Shown: positions 29,431-41,079 of the stretch, in pieces
Layout: each line of letters opens with the position of its first letter
Position numbering within the stretch: position 1 is the stretch's first letter
Origin: Porphyra umbilicalis
Lineage: Eukaryota > Rhodophyta > Bangiophyceae > Bangiales > Bangiaceae
NCBI GenBank assembly: GCA_002049455.2
Contig: KV918949.1
Span: 86,755-150,754 of the forward strand
Reading direction: 5' to 3'
DNA length: 64,000 bases
Translations under genes and position numbers: made by a program
The notes under the pieces: generated by a model
Seen by the model: the letters and a program-made list of their open reading frames with translations, nothing else
What the model was told of the DNA's origin: nothing
Database searches by the model: none

Positions 29431-32400
29431 GTGCTGGGGCTCGGGGGCGCAAATTGGCATTGTGGGCGGGTCGTCAATTTGGACGCACAATGGCCTGACA
29501 ACGTGCTGAAGACCTTACGTGGCCGCTACCACCGCCCCACCAGTGCTGTCTCAGAGCCGCACCGCGCCCCACTCCTCGGCTACCGCGGCCGTCGCTGCCC
29601 TTCTCCCCACTGGCAGCCCGTCGCCACTACAAATGTTTCTCGCTTTGTGTGTTTTCCTGCCTGGCCGCCCACCCGGCTGCGGCCGACGTGTCATCTGCCA
29701 AGGAGGTCCTGCTAGACAAGAAGAGACGCGCGAAGATAGAATTCCCGTATTGTTTCCAGCTGGTCAGAAAGAACAGAGTACAGTATGGGAGACCGGCCGT
29801 AGTGTTTTTTCCAACCAAAAGCAATGGGAATCGCTATAGGCAGGAACAGAAGGCACATACGGTATCTACAAGATGGGGCAGTGCCAGAAAAACGCACGAG
29901 ATCCATTGGACTGGCCAGTGTTGGCACTGCTTTGACGCACAATCCGGGACACTCCAGCAATCAGCTCCTATTTTAATTATTCTCGCTGCCACGCGCACAG
30001 CGGTGGTCCGGTCCACCTGAGCATCCCACAGCAGGTGGCCAGATACACACCCATGGCTGGCTACCGCCACAACGGCGGGCACGACGACGGTGACCACATG
30101 CTACTTCTACTCACGCGTGTACCCCGCCTAGGTCCTTCCCCCATTGTGCGAACGTATCAGCTATCACTTGCTCGCATACAAGGATCGGGAGGGGGGAGCT
30201 GTGAGACCATGGCGGCGTGCGGGTAGTGACCCTCGTCTCGGGGCCCATGGAAAGACCCTGAGCCAGCGGTTGTGGCTAACGGGCCGAAAAGCGACCATCA
30301 AAAGACAATTAGACACTGTCCAGATGACAGCTTTCACTCGACGTATGTTACTGAAATCTCGTGGCACGGTCACTGCCTTGGGAGCCGTGTCGGTCAGGCG
30401 TCAAGCGTTCTGAGGCCTCTCAATGGTAGTTTCATGCAAGGAGCTGCGGTTGTGTCGTGCTGTACTGAGGGTGCACATCGTCTTGACATTGAATAGAAAA
30501 CTTTTGACCGCTGGACCTTAATTGAACATTCTACAAGATTCACTCGGACCAACTTCGTTTCAAGCTCACATCGGTCGCGGGGCACGCGTGAAGGGCAGCA
30601 GGTAGGGTGTCATATGAGCATGAAGGAGCCCTTGTTGTACTATTCTGAGCACACCGACGTGACCAGGGATTGTCCTCTATCCTACTTGAGCTCCCCGATC
30701 GATTGTGACATGGTGTTCTTTTTGGGTCGGACGTCTGCTGAAACGCGGAGGATGCCACGGGCATGCCAAGTGGGGAAGGGCAACACGTCTTGGGACAGTA
30801 GGGTGCCAAAAACAAAAGTCGTGCGGCGCTTGACTTTATCATTTCTTCTGGGTAAAGTGACGTCCCTGATCACGCCTATTCAGTCAGAATGAACTGAAAC
30901 CCACACCAACATGCTGTTTTGCACCGATATGTATCGAGCAACAGTGCCTTTCCGCACTTGCGAGCATTGCGTGAGAACCGCTGCCGCGGCGAGGCTGCGG
31001 TGACCGCTGCTGCTGCCATCACAGCCGCCCGAGAAGCGACCCCCGTGCGTTCGGTGGCGGGGGCTGGCGCAGCCGCCGTTGTCCTGCTGGCAACTACGTC
31101 CGACAGCGGGGCGGCGGCGGCCGCGCGGCAACATGCGCCCCTGCAGGCGGCGTCGGTGGCCGCGGTGCGGCGAGCGGTCCCGCGTCCGTCAGCCACCGCT
31201 GCTGTCAGCGCCACGGCACCGGTGGGGGCGGATGCGCGGGCGGCGGCAGGGCACGTACCTTTCCCTGCCGCCCTCACCGGCCCCAGCGCTACGCGGGAAC
31301 GCAGCACCTCAGCGGGGGTTTTGCGGAGCGGCGGCGGCCGCCCATGAGTCGCCCTGACCGGCTTCCGCCGGCTGGGTGGCCACCCCCAGAAGTGCGCCAG
31401 GCGTTTTTGATCCGTGCTTGGTTACCGCGGTGGTGGCGGCGGCGGTGCAGCAATCCCCGTAGACTGGGCCACCGCCACTGCCGCCGACGGCGACGAGGTT
31501 TATCCTCACCCGTTTTCAGACGCGGAAAAAGCCGCCGCTGCTGCGATAGCGCCCGCGAGCGCCAGCACGGAGGCGCCGGCGGCGTGGCGGTCCCCGGCTT
31601 CGGTGGAGGCGGGTACGGCCGCGGCGCACGCCGCCGGGGCGACGACCATGCTGCCACCCGCTGGGGTCACCTGCAGGGGCGGTGGTAGCGACGCTGCGCC
31701 GTCCAGCCCCGTCACTGCCTGCCGGTCATCTCCCGTCTACGGCACGGCGCAGCACGCGGCGCGGTGGTCGGTGGCCGGGGAGGTAGCGGCGGCGGACACC
31801 GCCATCCCCGCCTGCCCTGGCAGCCGCCGCCGCCGACGGCGACCGCGTGGCGGCCCTTGCTGGTGGGGGGGGGGGTGCCGCGACGTGGCACGCATTGGCT
31901 GCCCCACGCCACTCCGACGCCACGGCGCCGCGCACCAGTGGCCGCGGCGCCCTGTGCCGGTGGCCATCGGGTGCTGGCGGGGGGGGTGCCGACGCTACGT
32001 CGCCCCCCCCCGCCGCGACCGGCGGGGCGGCCCCCCCCGGCACCGCGCCGCGCGACGCGGCTTGGCCGCCGGCGGCGGCGGTGGTGGCGGCGGCTGCGGC
32101 GGAGGCGCTCCCCGCCCGCTCGGCTGTCGGAACGGCCGCCGACGGCGCCACGTCCCCGTGCCTTTCGGCCGCGGCGCTCGCGGCCGCACCCACCACGCCG
32201 GCCGCCTGGGACGCCGGCGGGGCGGCGCCGGCGGCGCGGCCGCTCATGGGCACGCCGGCGGCGGCCGACAGGCAGCCGGCACCCAGTATAGGCGCCGCCG
32301 TTGGCCGCCCCCCGCCCCGCCACATGGCATGTGTGGCCGTTTTACCGCCTGAATGCGAGGTCCCCCCGAGCAATAAGGAGGCTACAACGGCATCAAATCG

Positions 32401-32514
32401 GATGAGAAATTGACGTTGAGCAGCAGAACGCGAGAAAAGTGGCCCCATCGCAATGGCGTCATGAGGGGGATTTGGATCTAAATCGTTTGCAACTCTACCC
32501 CCTCTCAGGCGTTG
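29431..32514. other. No gene recognised; GC-rich island at about 30980-32330
   Basis: The first 1.5 kb is of ordinary composition with no convincing ORF. The GC-rich block carries overlapping Ala/Gly/Pro-rich frames on both strands with no folded-looking segment, judged to be non-coding or uninterpretable. Confidence 0.4.
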
Positions 32515-32576
32515 GAAACGGCCCCCACGATCTATTCTAGAAGTTTAATCTCTAGAATAGAACGTGGGTCCGTTTC
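32515..32576. repeat. Long imperfect hairpin
   Basis: The left arm begins GAAACGG and ends TCTATTCTAGA (32515-32541). It pairs with 32551-32576 around a 9-nt loop. About 24 of 27 positions pair. This may be the core of a fold-back element. Confidence 0.8.
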
Positions 32577-32637
32577 TCTTGAGATCCTACACGGACGGGA
32601 CGGGCACGTAGAACGCGGTACTTCCGAACACATCTGA

Positions 32638-33015
32638 AGAGAATTTCACATCTCCAACTGTGTGCTCTTGGTCGATGAAAACCCCATTGCCACATTGGAC
32701 CAGGCCGCTGAGCTCGGAGAAGACCCCGCCCTGCTCCCGCTCATCCCATCGCGGCTCCTGTTGGCTGCCCGTTGTGGCGAGGATGCGGACAACTCCGTGT
32801 CCGAGGACGTGAACATCGCGTCGGTGGACCGTGTCGACGAGAAGGACACTCTCCTGCGCCTCTTCCGTGCTCAGTTGGGGGGGAGGGACTGTCTGTCATG
32901 GGTGGTGGAGAACATTGTGCACGTCGAGGCAACGCGCAACGCTGTTGACACGACACCGCGAAAGCTCGCGTCGTTACGCCGGTCCTTTCCGGGTGGGGAG
33001 CCCATGGAAATGTAA
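32638..33015 (+). pseudogene. Unknown coding-like fragment
   Basis: One frame reads about 125 codons of balanced composition, with NPIATLDQAAELGED and VDRVDEKDTLLRLFRAQ, to a stop at 33015. There is no ATG start in frame near the beginning, so it is probably a fragment or an exon. The family is not recognised. Confidence 0.33.
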
Positions 33016-33493
33016 AAGCAGTGTCGTGCCCTGCACCACGGGCTCTTGTTGATGCTGTTCACCGCGGTCTTTTGTTGAAAGAGCTCTCGTCCCTTGCAGT
33101 ATGTGCTGCCACCCCGCCCATTCGGTACATGCGTCTGCGTTCAAGTCCGCACTCGTGACGAATGAGGATGCCCAGTCGCCCCGGCTGTACCTGCCCGATG
33201 ACGGACGTCGGGGAAATGCGGTGGCCCTTTTAACATGGGAGTCGCGCGGATCGGGCAGCACGTCGACGGTATTGCGCAACACGTCCGGGCCTGTCGTGCG
33301 TTCTGCGCCCCCATATCTATCACGTACGGGTAATGACACTAGGACACGTCCTCCGGAAGAATAAAAAATATGTTTTGTCTCTCTTTTTGTGTGATGCATG
33401 CAGTCGTACGTGGAACGGGTACATTCATCCGTGCCAAATTGCCTGTATTGTGTTCATTCAGACGACTGCAGAAATACCCTCAGCACTAGGTGG
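33016..33493. other. No gene recognised
   Basis: Spacer up to the second hAT-type element. Confidence 0.4.
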
Positions 33494-33876
33494 TAGGGTT
33501 GCTCAGAACGTCCAGGGCGTCGTTAAGGGCGTCGTTAAGGGCGTCACCAGGGCGTCATTTGGGCGTCGCGCGCCCCTAACGCCCCAACTCAAAAGGGCGT
33601 CAGCAAGGCGTCGCGAAGAGAAAGTTTTCATGGGGGTCTACATGATTCAGCAGGTGGCGGCTGTGCACCCTGGTTGGGGACAGGCACCCAGTCTTGACAC
33701 AGAAAATGACATATGAGTGCACAGTATGGGTGCCACTTTAATCACCTTGTAAATAATGAGGGTGCTACTTGGGGCGTCGTAAGGGCGTTTTGGCTGCCTA
33801 ATGGGGCGTCAGTAAGGCGTCTTATCCGTCGCGCGCCCCTGTCGCCCCCGAAATAGGGGCGTCGTGTGCAACCCTA
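33494..33876. mobile_element. hAT-type MITE, 383 bp
   Basis: The left end TAGGGTTGCTCAGAACGTCC and the inward-read right end TAGGGTTGCACACGACGCCC match at 16 of 20 positions. The flanking octamers CTAGGTGG (33486-33493) and CTGGGTGG (33877-33884) match at 7 of 8. Inside, near both ends, are many copies of a GGGCGTC motif. There is no coding capacity. The TAGGGTTG end and 8-bp duplication are typical of hAT. The TIRs differ from the element at 22714-23439, so it is a second family. Confidence 0.8.
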
Positions 33877-34099
33877 CTGGGTGGCCAGCGGGGGGTATTC
33901 ACAAATCGCGCGAGTCCGTGTCACGATAATGGGTCGAATCAAGCAGCCGACGACAACAGGCGTTTGTGGGCACTGCGCGGGGCGAGGCGGTCAAATTTCA
34001 ACTGTCTTAGGCGCATCTCACAGCTGTACGCTCAACACCGCAGCAGCCCACGACGAGGTCCTTTGCACCGCTGGACACCGACCAGTGAGAGAAGCTTCT

Positions 34100-35440
34100 T
34101 TACTCACACTCATCTGTCTCCAAGCCCCACCCCAAAAATCCCATCAGAGCCACGGCCTCACCGTCCGACAGCAGCCCATCGTCTTCCCACCCACACATGG
34201 CAGCAAGGTCTGCGGCGGTCCTCCCCCCCGCCTTGAGCGCCCGTGCCCGGGCATTCTCCAGACGCACCCGATAAGCCGAAATCCTGGTGGCCGCCGCTCG
34301 GGCCACACCCTCCACCCACGCGGCCATATCGGCGGCCGCCTTGGCACGACACGCGGCGGAGCTTGGTGCGAGCCCAGCCTGTTCCTTGAACGCTCGTGTG
34401 CGCTTGTCACCGGACCCCTCGGCCACACGGGCCCCTGCCGCGGCCGGAGAGCGTTTCGGCAAATTGTTGTGGGCGGCAGAGCCGGGCGGTCCCCCGACAG
34501 CTGACGCCTTTACGAAGGCCTTGCACGAGACGAGGAAAGTCTCAGCCGTGTACCGCGCTGCATCTTGATTGAAGCGGCCATGCAGGGCCTCCAAGTCCTG
34601 CTCGCTGTAGCATCCTACACTCCCAAACCGCCAGAGCAATGCCGTGACGTGGCAGCACAGCGCGTGCATCTTGGGCGTGACACTGTGCCACGCAAACCCG
34701 GCCTTGAGCCCATCCATAAACGCGGTGGCACAGGTCCCAAAGTGGGTGATGTCACCGTCTGCTATGGTGTCGGCCCGGTTCAGTGTCGGCAGCAGCACCT
34801 GCCACTGGGAGCAGGCGCGCCGCAACGCGGTCGCACCGGGCTCTGGGGCGTGAGTGTCCATCAAATCAGCGACGAGCATGAGTTTGCGACCGATGCCGTG
34901 GCACTTCTGCACCTCAAACGTGCCACCAAAGTAAGAGGCAGGGGACACGCCCGCGTCTAGTCGTAGAATCTCCCCCATAGAGGAACAAAAAGTCAGCCCA
35001 GCAGCCTCCCCAAAGGAAAATGTAACCGCCTCCACCGCAAGCTGCAGCAATGCTACAGTAATACCGAGGGTAAGGTGCAGCGGCATCGGAGCGATGTCGC
35101 AGGCCGCGAGGACCATGAGTGGGCGCCGCTCAATTGACAGGTGACGTCGTAGCGACCACGGTCGCGCGAGCGAGGCGTTCGGGCCTGCCGCATATCTCGC
35201 GGACATCCGCAGCGCGTGTGCCACATGCCGTCGGCGCCCCGTACAGCGGCTCCCATCTTGGAGGCTGCCAAATTCTTGAACAATGGCGGCATTTGTGAGA
35301 GTCGGACGCGCCAATGCCGTGCACCACAAACAGGGCATGCCCGCACCAGGCCCGGAGTGGCCGTCAAACGCCGTCATCCGATTGTAGTCACCCGTCAGGA
35401 TGACCAGGACGGCGCGGGTCTCCCCACGTACTTAAATGCC
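34100..35440 (-). pseudogene. Transposase-like gene, C-terminal part
   Basis: One frame is open from upstream of ATG 35377 to a stop at 34100. The segment TGDYNRMTAFDGHSGPGAG, then PCLWC, then APMPLHLTLGI, then SVTPKMHALCCHVTALLW with FGSVGCYSEQDLEALHGRFN, then a basic tail, has the layout of a family found in mobile elements of many invertebrates and protists. Those proteins share GDYK...G..G...PC.WC, PLH.T.G and K.H...H...SEQ.E..H..N. I cannot name the superfamily with confidence. The acidic residues in GDY and SEQ.LE could be part of a nuclease active site (inference). It is joined to the next upstream piece only by a frame change. Confidence 0.55.
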
Positions 35441-37341
35441 ATTGGCCCTGAGCTCCTCGATGTCCGCCTGCCACACAGCACAGATTGACTCCAGTGCTGT
35501 GTGGTGGTCCTTTTTGCAGGGAAAGACACCCAGCACGATGGGGTTGCCGACGCTTGCGGACTGCCGTTGATTGGTTTTTTTCTAAAAACGCCTTGACGGT
35601 GCTTGTGCGCCCGACTTTGTCCATGCCAAAGCACAATTGGACCGGCGGCTTGGCCGCACGGGAAGCGGCGGCCCCCACGTCTCCGTGCGGCCCGCCTGCT
35701 CCCGTGCTGCCCTCGGGCGGATTGGGTGTTGCCGACCCACCGCCGTCGCCACTGACAAATGGGCTTCCCGCCATAGCCTCTGACGGGCCGACCAATGCCG
35801 CCTTGGGAGCGCCAGCCTGTCCGCTGCCCGTGGCACCCGCCACGGCAGGTGCGGCCGTTGCCAGTGCTGCCGCGGTGACGAGCGCGTCCAGCCCCGACCA
35901 GTTCTCAGACGCGCGGTCACCAGCTGGTGGCGGATCTTGTGCCGGGCCCTCCTCACGCATGTCGCTGTCAGCGGGCCCGTCCTCACACGCTGACCACGTG
36001 GATTCAGACCACGTGCCAGGATCAACGCCGTCGCCGGCGGAGGGGCCAGCTGGGTCCCGAGTCGGCCGCTCCAAAAATTCCTCGTTGGCGACGAGATTGT
36101 CCACCATGGCTTGTACAGCAGCCCTGGGGCTCACAAGAAAATGTGCCGTCACCAGTGGTCGAGACGGCGTTGGCAGGCTCGGCCGAGGCGACAGCTGACG
36201 CGGCCCGCAACGTCTGCACCGTGGCCATGCCGCTCACAGCAGGCGCCAAGAATGCCCGAAATCGCGACCAGGTCACGCCGCTGATGCGGTTTGAAACCTT
36301 GAACCGTGACTGCTCTCGCACTGACAGTGACCGCAGTGGGGCCACTGACCAGCCTCCGTGCGCCTTGGCCCGACGGAGGATGGTGGCCACTGCTGCACTG
36401 ACCGTTGACGGGTCGGCCGAGATGGCGCGCGACACCACGCTAGCGGCCATCACCCGCCGACGGCGGTCCTGCCGTGGGCTCACAACACACTTGATGGGTA
36501 TGCGGACGCGCTGGCTGGTCCGCGTGCGCCTATTGGAGAAGACCTTAGATATTTCTTCGGGCGTTGTCCGCTGCAGGTGCGCGCGCATCAGCGCCTCCAC
36601 GCAGCCTGCGTCCGGCGCGACAGCCAGCCCAGGCAAGCCGCACTGACGGGTGACCGCCACCGTTGTGGACGGCGTGGACGCGCCGCGAACGGGGACGGAC
36701 ACGTGAGGCGGTGGGTGCCGAACCGCGCGACTGCGGTATTCGACAGCCGTCTTGCACGCAGCGCAAACCTTTTCGCGTTCCCCCCGACGTAATCTTGCTT
36801 GTGCTTCTCCCTTTTTCGTGCCCCAAAGGAATCGGAGGCAGGCAGGACCTGGTAGGGACGACGCGGCGGTGACCGTCTTAACCGCGGAGTGGAGGAGGGA
36901 GAGGCACTGGGACGCAACACGTTCACCAACAGGGGGGCTCGCGTGAAAGCACGTCAGGCATACACCCAAGCATGTCTCGTTGGTGTCCACACCTTGGCGC
37001 ACAGCGCACTTCCGCTCCGGCACCGACTTGTAGAACTCAATCGTCTCGGCGTCGTCGATGACGCCGAATCGCACCGCCCGACGCCATAGATCAGCACCAC
37101 CACCTGGCTTAAGGAAGGGGATGGTGCACGAGACGCACACATAGGCAGGTGCACTCTCAATGAAGACACGCTGGACGACAGCAGAGGCCTCATATCTTCC
37201 CAGGCGCCACCGAGATGACAAAAATGGACAAAAGCGCACGTACAAAAGAAGGGAGCGAGAAAAAAAGGGTGAGGAACTAGGTCGGATTGGTCTCCGTGCT
37301 GTCCTCCATCCGGCCGTGTTCACAGACTCAAGAAAAGCCAT
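35388..37341 (-). pseudogene. Transposase-like gene, N-terminal and linker parts
   Basis: Two overlapping frames (37341 to about 36130, then 36152 to about 35470) carry the upstream part of the same minus-strand gene. The first has Cys pairs suggesting zinc-binding fingers: CVSC, then CLGVCLTC, then KVCAACK. A basic region with RVRIPIKCVVSPRQDRRRR follows, with SGVTWSRFRAFLAP near its end. The second is a Ser/Pro/Ala-rich acidic linker, followed by VQLCFGMDKVGRTSTVKAF. At least two frame changes are needed to connect to 34100-35440. With the C-terminal part the ancestral protein was about 1000 residues. No terminal inverted repeats were found by eye. Confidence 0.45.
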
Positions 37342-37841
37342 TGCTGGTATGTTGCTTTATGGGCAAACGTAGGCATACCTGAGCGGGTGGCCGGAAATGG
37401 GGGCGCCAGGCGCCTCAGCGAGCTCGTCCTCTGCGCCCTGCATGCTAGGATGATGATGAAGTGGTACAGGAAGGTCAGGGATACCTCTGCCAGGTGTTTT
37501 CACCGGGGACAGAGCGGGGGCCGGGTCAGGAAGGTGGTTGAAACAGGCCGTAGGCGCAGAGAAGCGGTGCAGACAAGCAATCTGGCGCGCATGCCTCGCG
37601 TTGCATGCTGTGGCCACATGGGGTTTCGATCGGCACTGTCAAATTTCGTCGTGGCTTCGGATATTGTTCCACGTGTTTGACCCAGAAGTCCACCCTTATC
37701 TAGGTGTGTGTGATCCAGACATTGGCTTCGAGCTGATGAGTGGATCGATGTTGCCACGTGTCATTCGTGCTGTGGGTTCCACCTTCACCAGCGCGCGCTC
37801 CCTGCCACCCGTTGTGCTTCTTGTCTGTTTCTCTCTCTACA

Positions 37842-37970
37842 GCCTTTCTCTCAAATATCCCGCATTTCAACAGTTCGAAAAGAGTTCTAAATCGGCCTCT
37901 GCGGGGTCGTACAGGCCGATTTGGAACTCTTTTGCAACTGTTGGAGTGCGGGAGTTTTGAGAGAACGCCT
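37842..37970. repeat. Fold-back (hairpin) element, 129 bp
   Basis: Arms of about 55 bp run from CCTTTCTCTCAAA to AAATCGGCCTC and back as AGGCCGATTTGG to TTTTGAGAGAACGC, with a short loop near 37905. Roughly 43 of 52 core positions pair. This resembles a small snap-back MITE. Confidence 0.8.
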
Positions 37971-40436
37971 GTACGTCTGGACGTCCGACCATTGAGTCCA
38001 GATGGACCGGTCTGCGGACCCATCTACTGCGGTACAGTGTCTTCTTGCATCTGTTCGACGACTGCCTCAGACAGTAGCCTCCAACACGATCAAGCATGGC
38101 GACGGGAAAGAGAAAAAATGGACCTGGCCAGCGGATTGCAAGACGGCTCTTCCACATGCTGCCGATAAATGGATGTTCAGTTCGTAGCAGTCATATCAAA
38201 GTACGGTATCGAATCTAATCGCCAGCTGCTGGGCCACAGAAGGACCATTCCAGGCATGTGCGTGCAGTACCCTGGCCTTCAGAGCGGTGGCGCGCTCCGC
38301 GACGCATCGACACCGGGCACGCCGGCCGGCTCCATAGCCGCGAGCGCGCACGGGGGCATGTATAGCCACGCTGCCGTGGCGGGGGGCGCGTGGGACGGGG
38401 AACGGGGTGCCGCCGCCGCCACCGCAGCGCCGGCGGCCCGCCGGCGTGGCGCAACGCCCACGGGCGAGGCTGTCACCCCACTGCGCAGCGCACCTGCGAG
38501 CGGCGGGTGGGGCGACCGAGACGGCACTCGGGCGGGCGGGTGGGATCGACCGTCGTGCAACGGGCGCACCTAACCGCACCGGTAGACGGAGTCAGCAACC
38601 GCCGACGCGCCGCCGCACCAGAAGCCGGCGCGCAGGCACGATCACCCGCGGGTCATCGTGTGTGCTTTGAACCTTGGCGGTCGCTGCGCGCGGTCGCCGC
38701 GCGCAAGGCGGGGCGTTTGGGGGGGGCAGCGCAGTGGGGCTCGTTGCACGATCCACAACGAGGCCCGTTTTTTCGATTCGGCGACGAGAAACCTGTCAAG
38801 CTGGTGAAAAAAAAACCTTGAAGGCTCTTGTGAGAGCTTTTCTCGTCGAATTCCATATTGTGCCTGTCTGTGGCTACGTATTTGCATTTTTCACACTGTT
38901 CTTGAATGCTCCAGGACCGTCACGGAGAGCGCCATCAAGAGATGTAGAACATCATGGTGTGAGACGGAGCATGCTGAAGGTAACAAGAGACGACGAGGCC
39001 TCATGGAAAAAGCGAGTAGGGTCGCAGCGATGTTTGAACATGAAGCTCGTTGAGCTCTAAAGCCCTGCTGCTAGCAAGTGGTTATAGTCAGTCGCTCACA
39101 GGGTGCGGAGATACTGCGAAGACGACTGTCCGTCTCAGTTTTACGTGGATTCAAGCGAGCAATATCGAATTGATACGCCCAATGTGGACGCCAGCTGTCA
39201 TGGATCTAAGAAGTCACAGAATGGAAACACAACTGAACTACGAATTAATCAGTCCCATCGACCGAGCTGAAGCGGGATGCATCCGGAGACGAACGACGCG
39301 AGTCGCCGACGTCCAAGATCAGGGCTGAGAGCGCTTTCCAATCCGCTCGTGACCCCGGCTGAATCCGCGAAATCCACGCGACCCCACCGCCTTCGTTGAG
39401 CGAGTCAGAGCAAACCCTGCAACGTCAATCCCATTCACCAATTTGGGAATCTAGAGGTGCAACGTGTGGCACGCTGAATGGAAAGCCCATTTTCGGGGCC
39501 CTGTTTGGGGCCAGACGCGATGTAGTTGGGTTGAAGCGAGCCACGAGACGGTCCGAATGGGGTCATTGTGGCTGGGTTGAGCCTAGCCCCATTCTGCTAC
39601 ATCAAGTTTGAGTGTAACCGAAGAAGCGCTCAAGGATCTCCACCGGCGCTTTATGAACCGAAGCCACCGATAATATGGCCTGAAAGCGTGTGAAGCAGTC
39701 GAGGAGAGATTGCCACGTCCATATCGAGCGCCAGATATGCCGCTATAATCGTCGAAGCCGATGACAACGTCAAAGAAAAGGGAATTTAAAGCGACTATCG
39801 GGCCGACACCTAGCACTGCCACGACATAAAAAGGGCACCCATAATATGCGACGGGCCCTGGGCACTGTGCGATCTCCTCGTGTGCAGTCTCTTCGTTGAC
39901 AATCGGATCGGTTCGGGGCACCCAAGAAGCGGTAGGCGGCTGGGCGGGCAAACAGGCCAACGGGCGACGTCACTTATGCGATCCGCATCGTGCGGCAGGA
40001 TCGTCGCGAGATGCCATCAGGTCGGATACATCGCCAGCGACACTCTCAGGAGTTCTTTTCAAACCACCCAGCCTGGGGGGAAGCGTTGTGTTTGGCCGAA
40101 GCAGTAAATCGAACCAATCTGTCGTCCTGGATTGCATCATTTTTGCCAAAAACTGTACTTTTGGAATCTGGTCGACGCCACGAACTGTCCGTTTCGGTCC
40201 CACATGCCCAATGCTTGGTGAAACCTGGACCGCGTCATCGGATGAGATCGTGCACGAGTGGGCCACTGAAGAGGGGGCGAAGCGCTTTGCGCAATTTGTG
40301 AACACAGCGACGGCACAAAACGGATGGCCAGCCAGTCACGTGACAAGCTCGTCATCCTTTGACGTTGGAACGAACCCCGCGCTACCGCCCTCTCTGGCTC
40401 TGGAGGCGTGACGGCAGTCAGCGCCGCGACTCGTCA
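37971..40436. other. No gene recognised; GC-rich island at 38270-38720
   Basis: Open frames here are short or compositionally biased. Nothing with a recognisable domain. Confidence 0.4.
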
Positions 40437-40600
40437 GGGGCCGCCTCGCGGCCTTTCAGCTCTCCGACGCATGTCGCGCGGTCCCTCAGGCGTCCGACGT
40501 GGCCCGCGCGGCCCCTCAGCCGTCCGATGGGGGCTGCGCGGCGTCTCAGCCGTCCAACGTCGCCCGCGCGGCCCCCCAGCCGTCCTTCGTGGGTGGCGTT
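40437..40600 (+). repeat. About five degenerate 30-33-bp tandem units
   Basis: Units built on GCGCGGCCCCTCAGCCGTCC followed by GACGT or a variant. Confidence 0.7.
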
Positions 40601-41079
40601 CATGCGTGCGGTTCCCGCCTTTAAACGGGTCGGCGTGAACAGGCTGTGGTGGCGGGTCCCACTGGCTCGTCCCTCCGGATCCGCCCAGATTGTGTTCCGC
40701 GGACAGTGGGGGGCTGTGGAAGCGCTCCACGTGTTTCAACCGCCTGCCGGCGCGCTGGTCGGTCCTCGTGGGTGTCCTTTCTTCGTGTGCCTGGGCCCTC
40801 GCGAAGTGGGCCCGGCTAAGGGCTGGGCTCTCTCACGCCGACGGACGGCAGGTGGGAGTGGGCGTGACGCGGCGACGCGCCTTCTTCGTGTGGCACGCAC
40901 GCCGACGTGCTTTGTCGCCCGCTTCTCTTCGGCGCCCCAACAACTGTACGTCATTGGCGGGCGCCAAGCCCCGCCCCTGTCGTCGTATTTGCTGGTGCCT
41001 GCTCGCGCCCAGCCTCCCCCCCAAGGTCTCCTTCACCCCCCCCGCCGTACCGGCAGTAAACTACAACGTGCCGAAGTCG

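Noticed and set aside
31414-32413. Overlapping open frames of 190-310 codons in the GC-rich island
   Set aside because: Composition is almost only Ala, Gly, Pro, Arg and Thr in every frame, with no ordered segment; expected by chance at this GC content.
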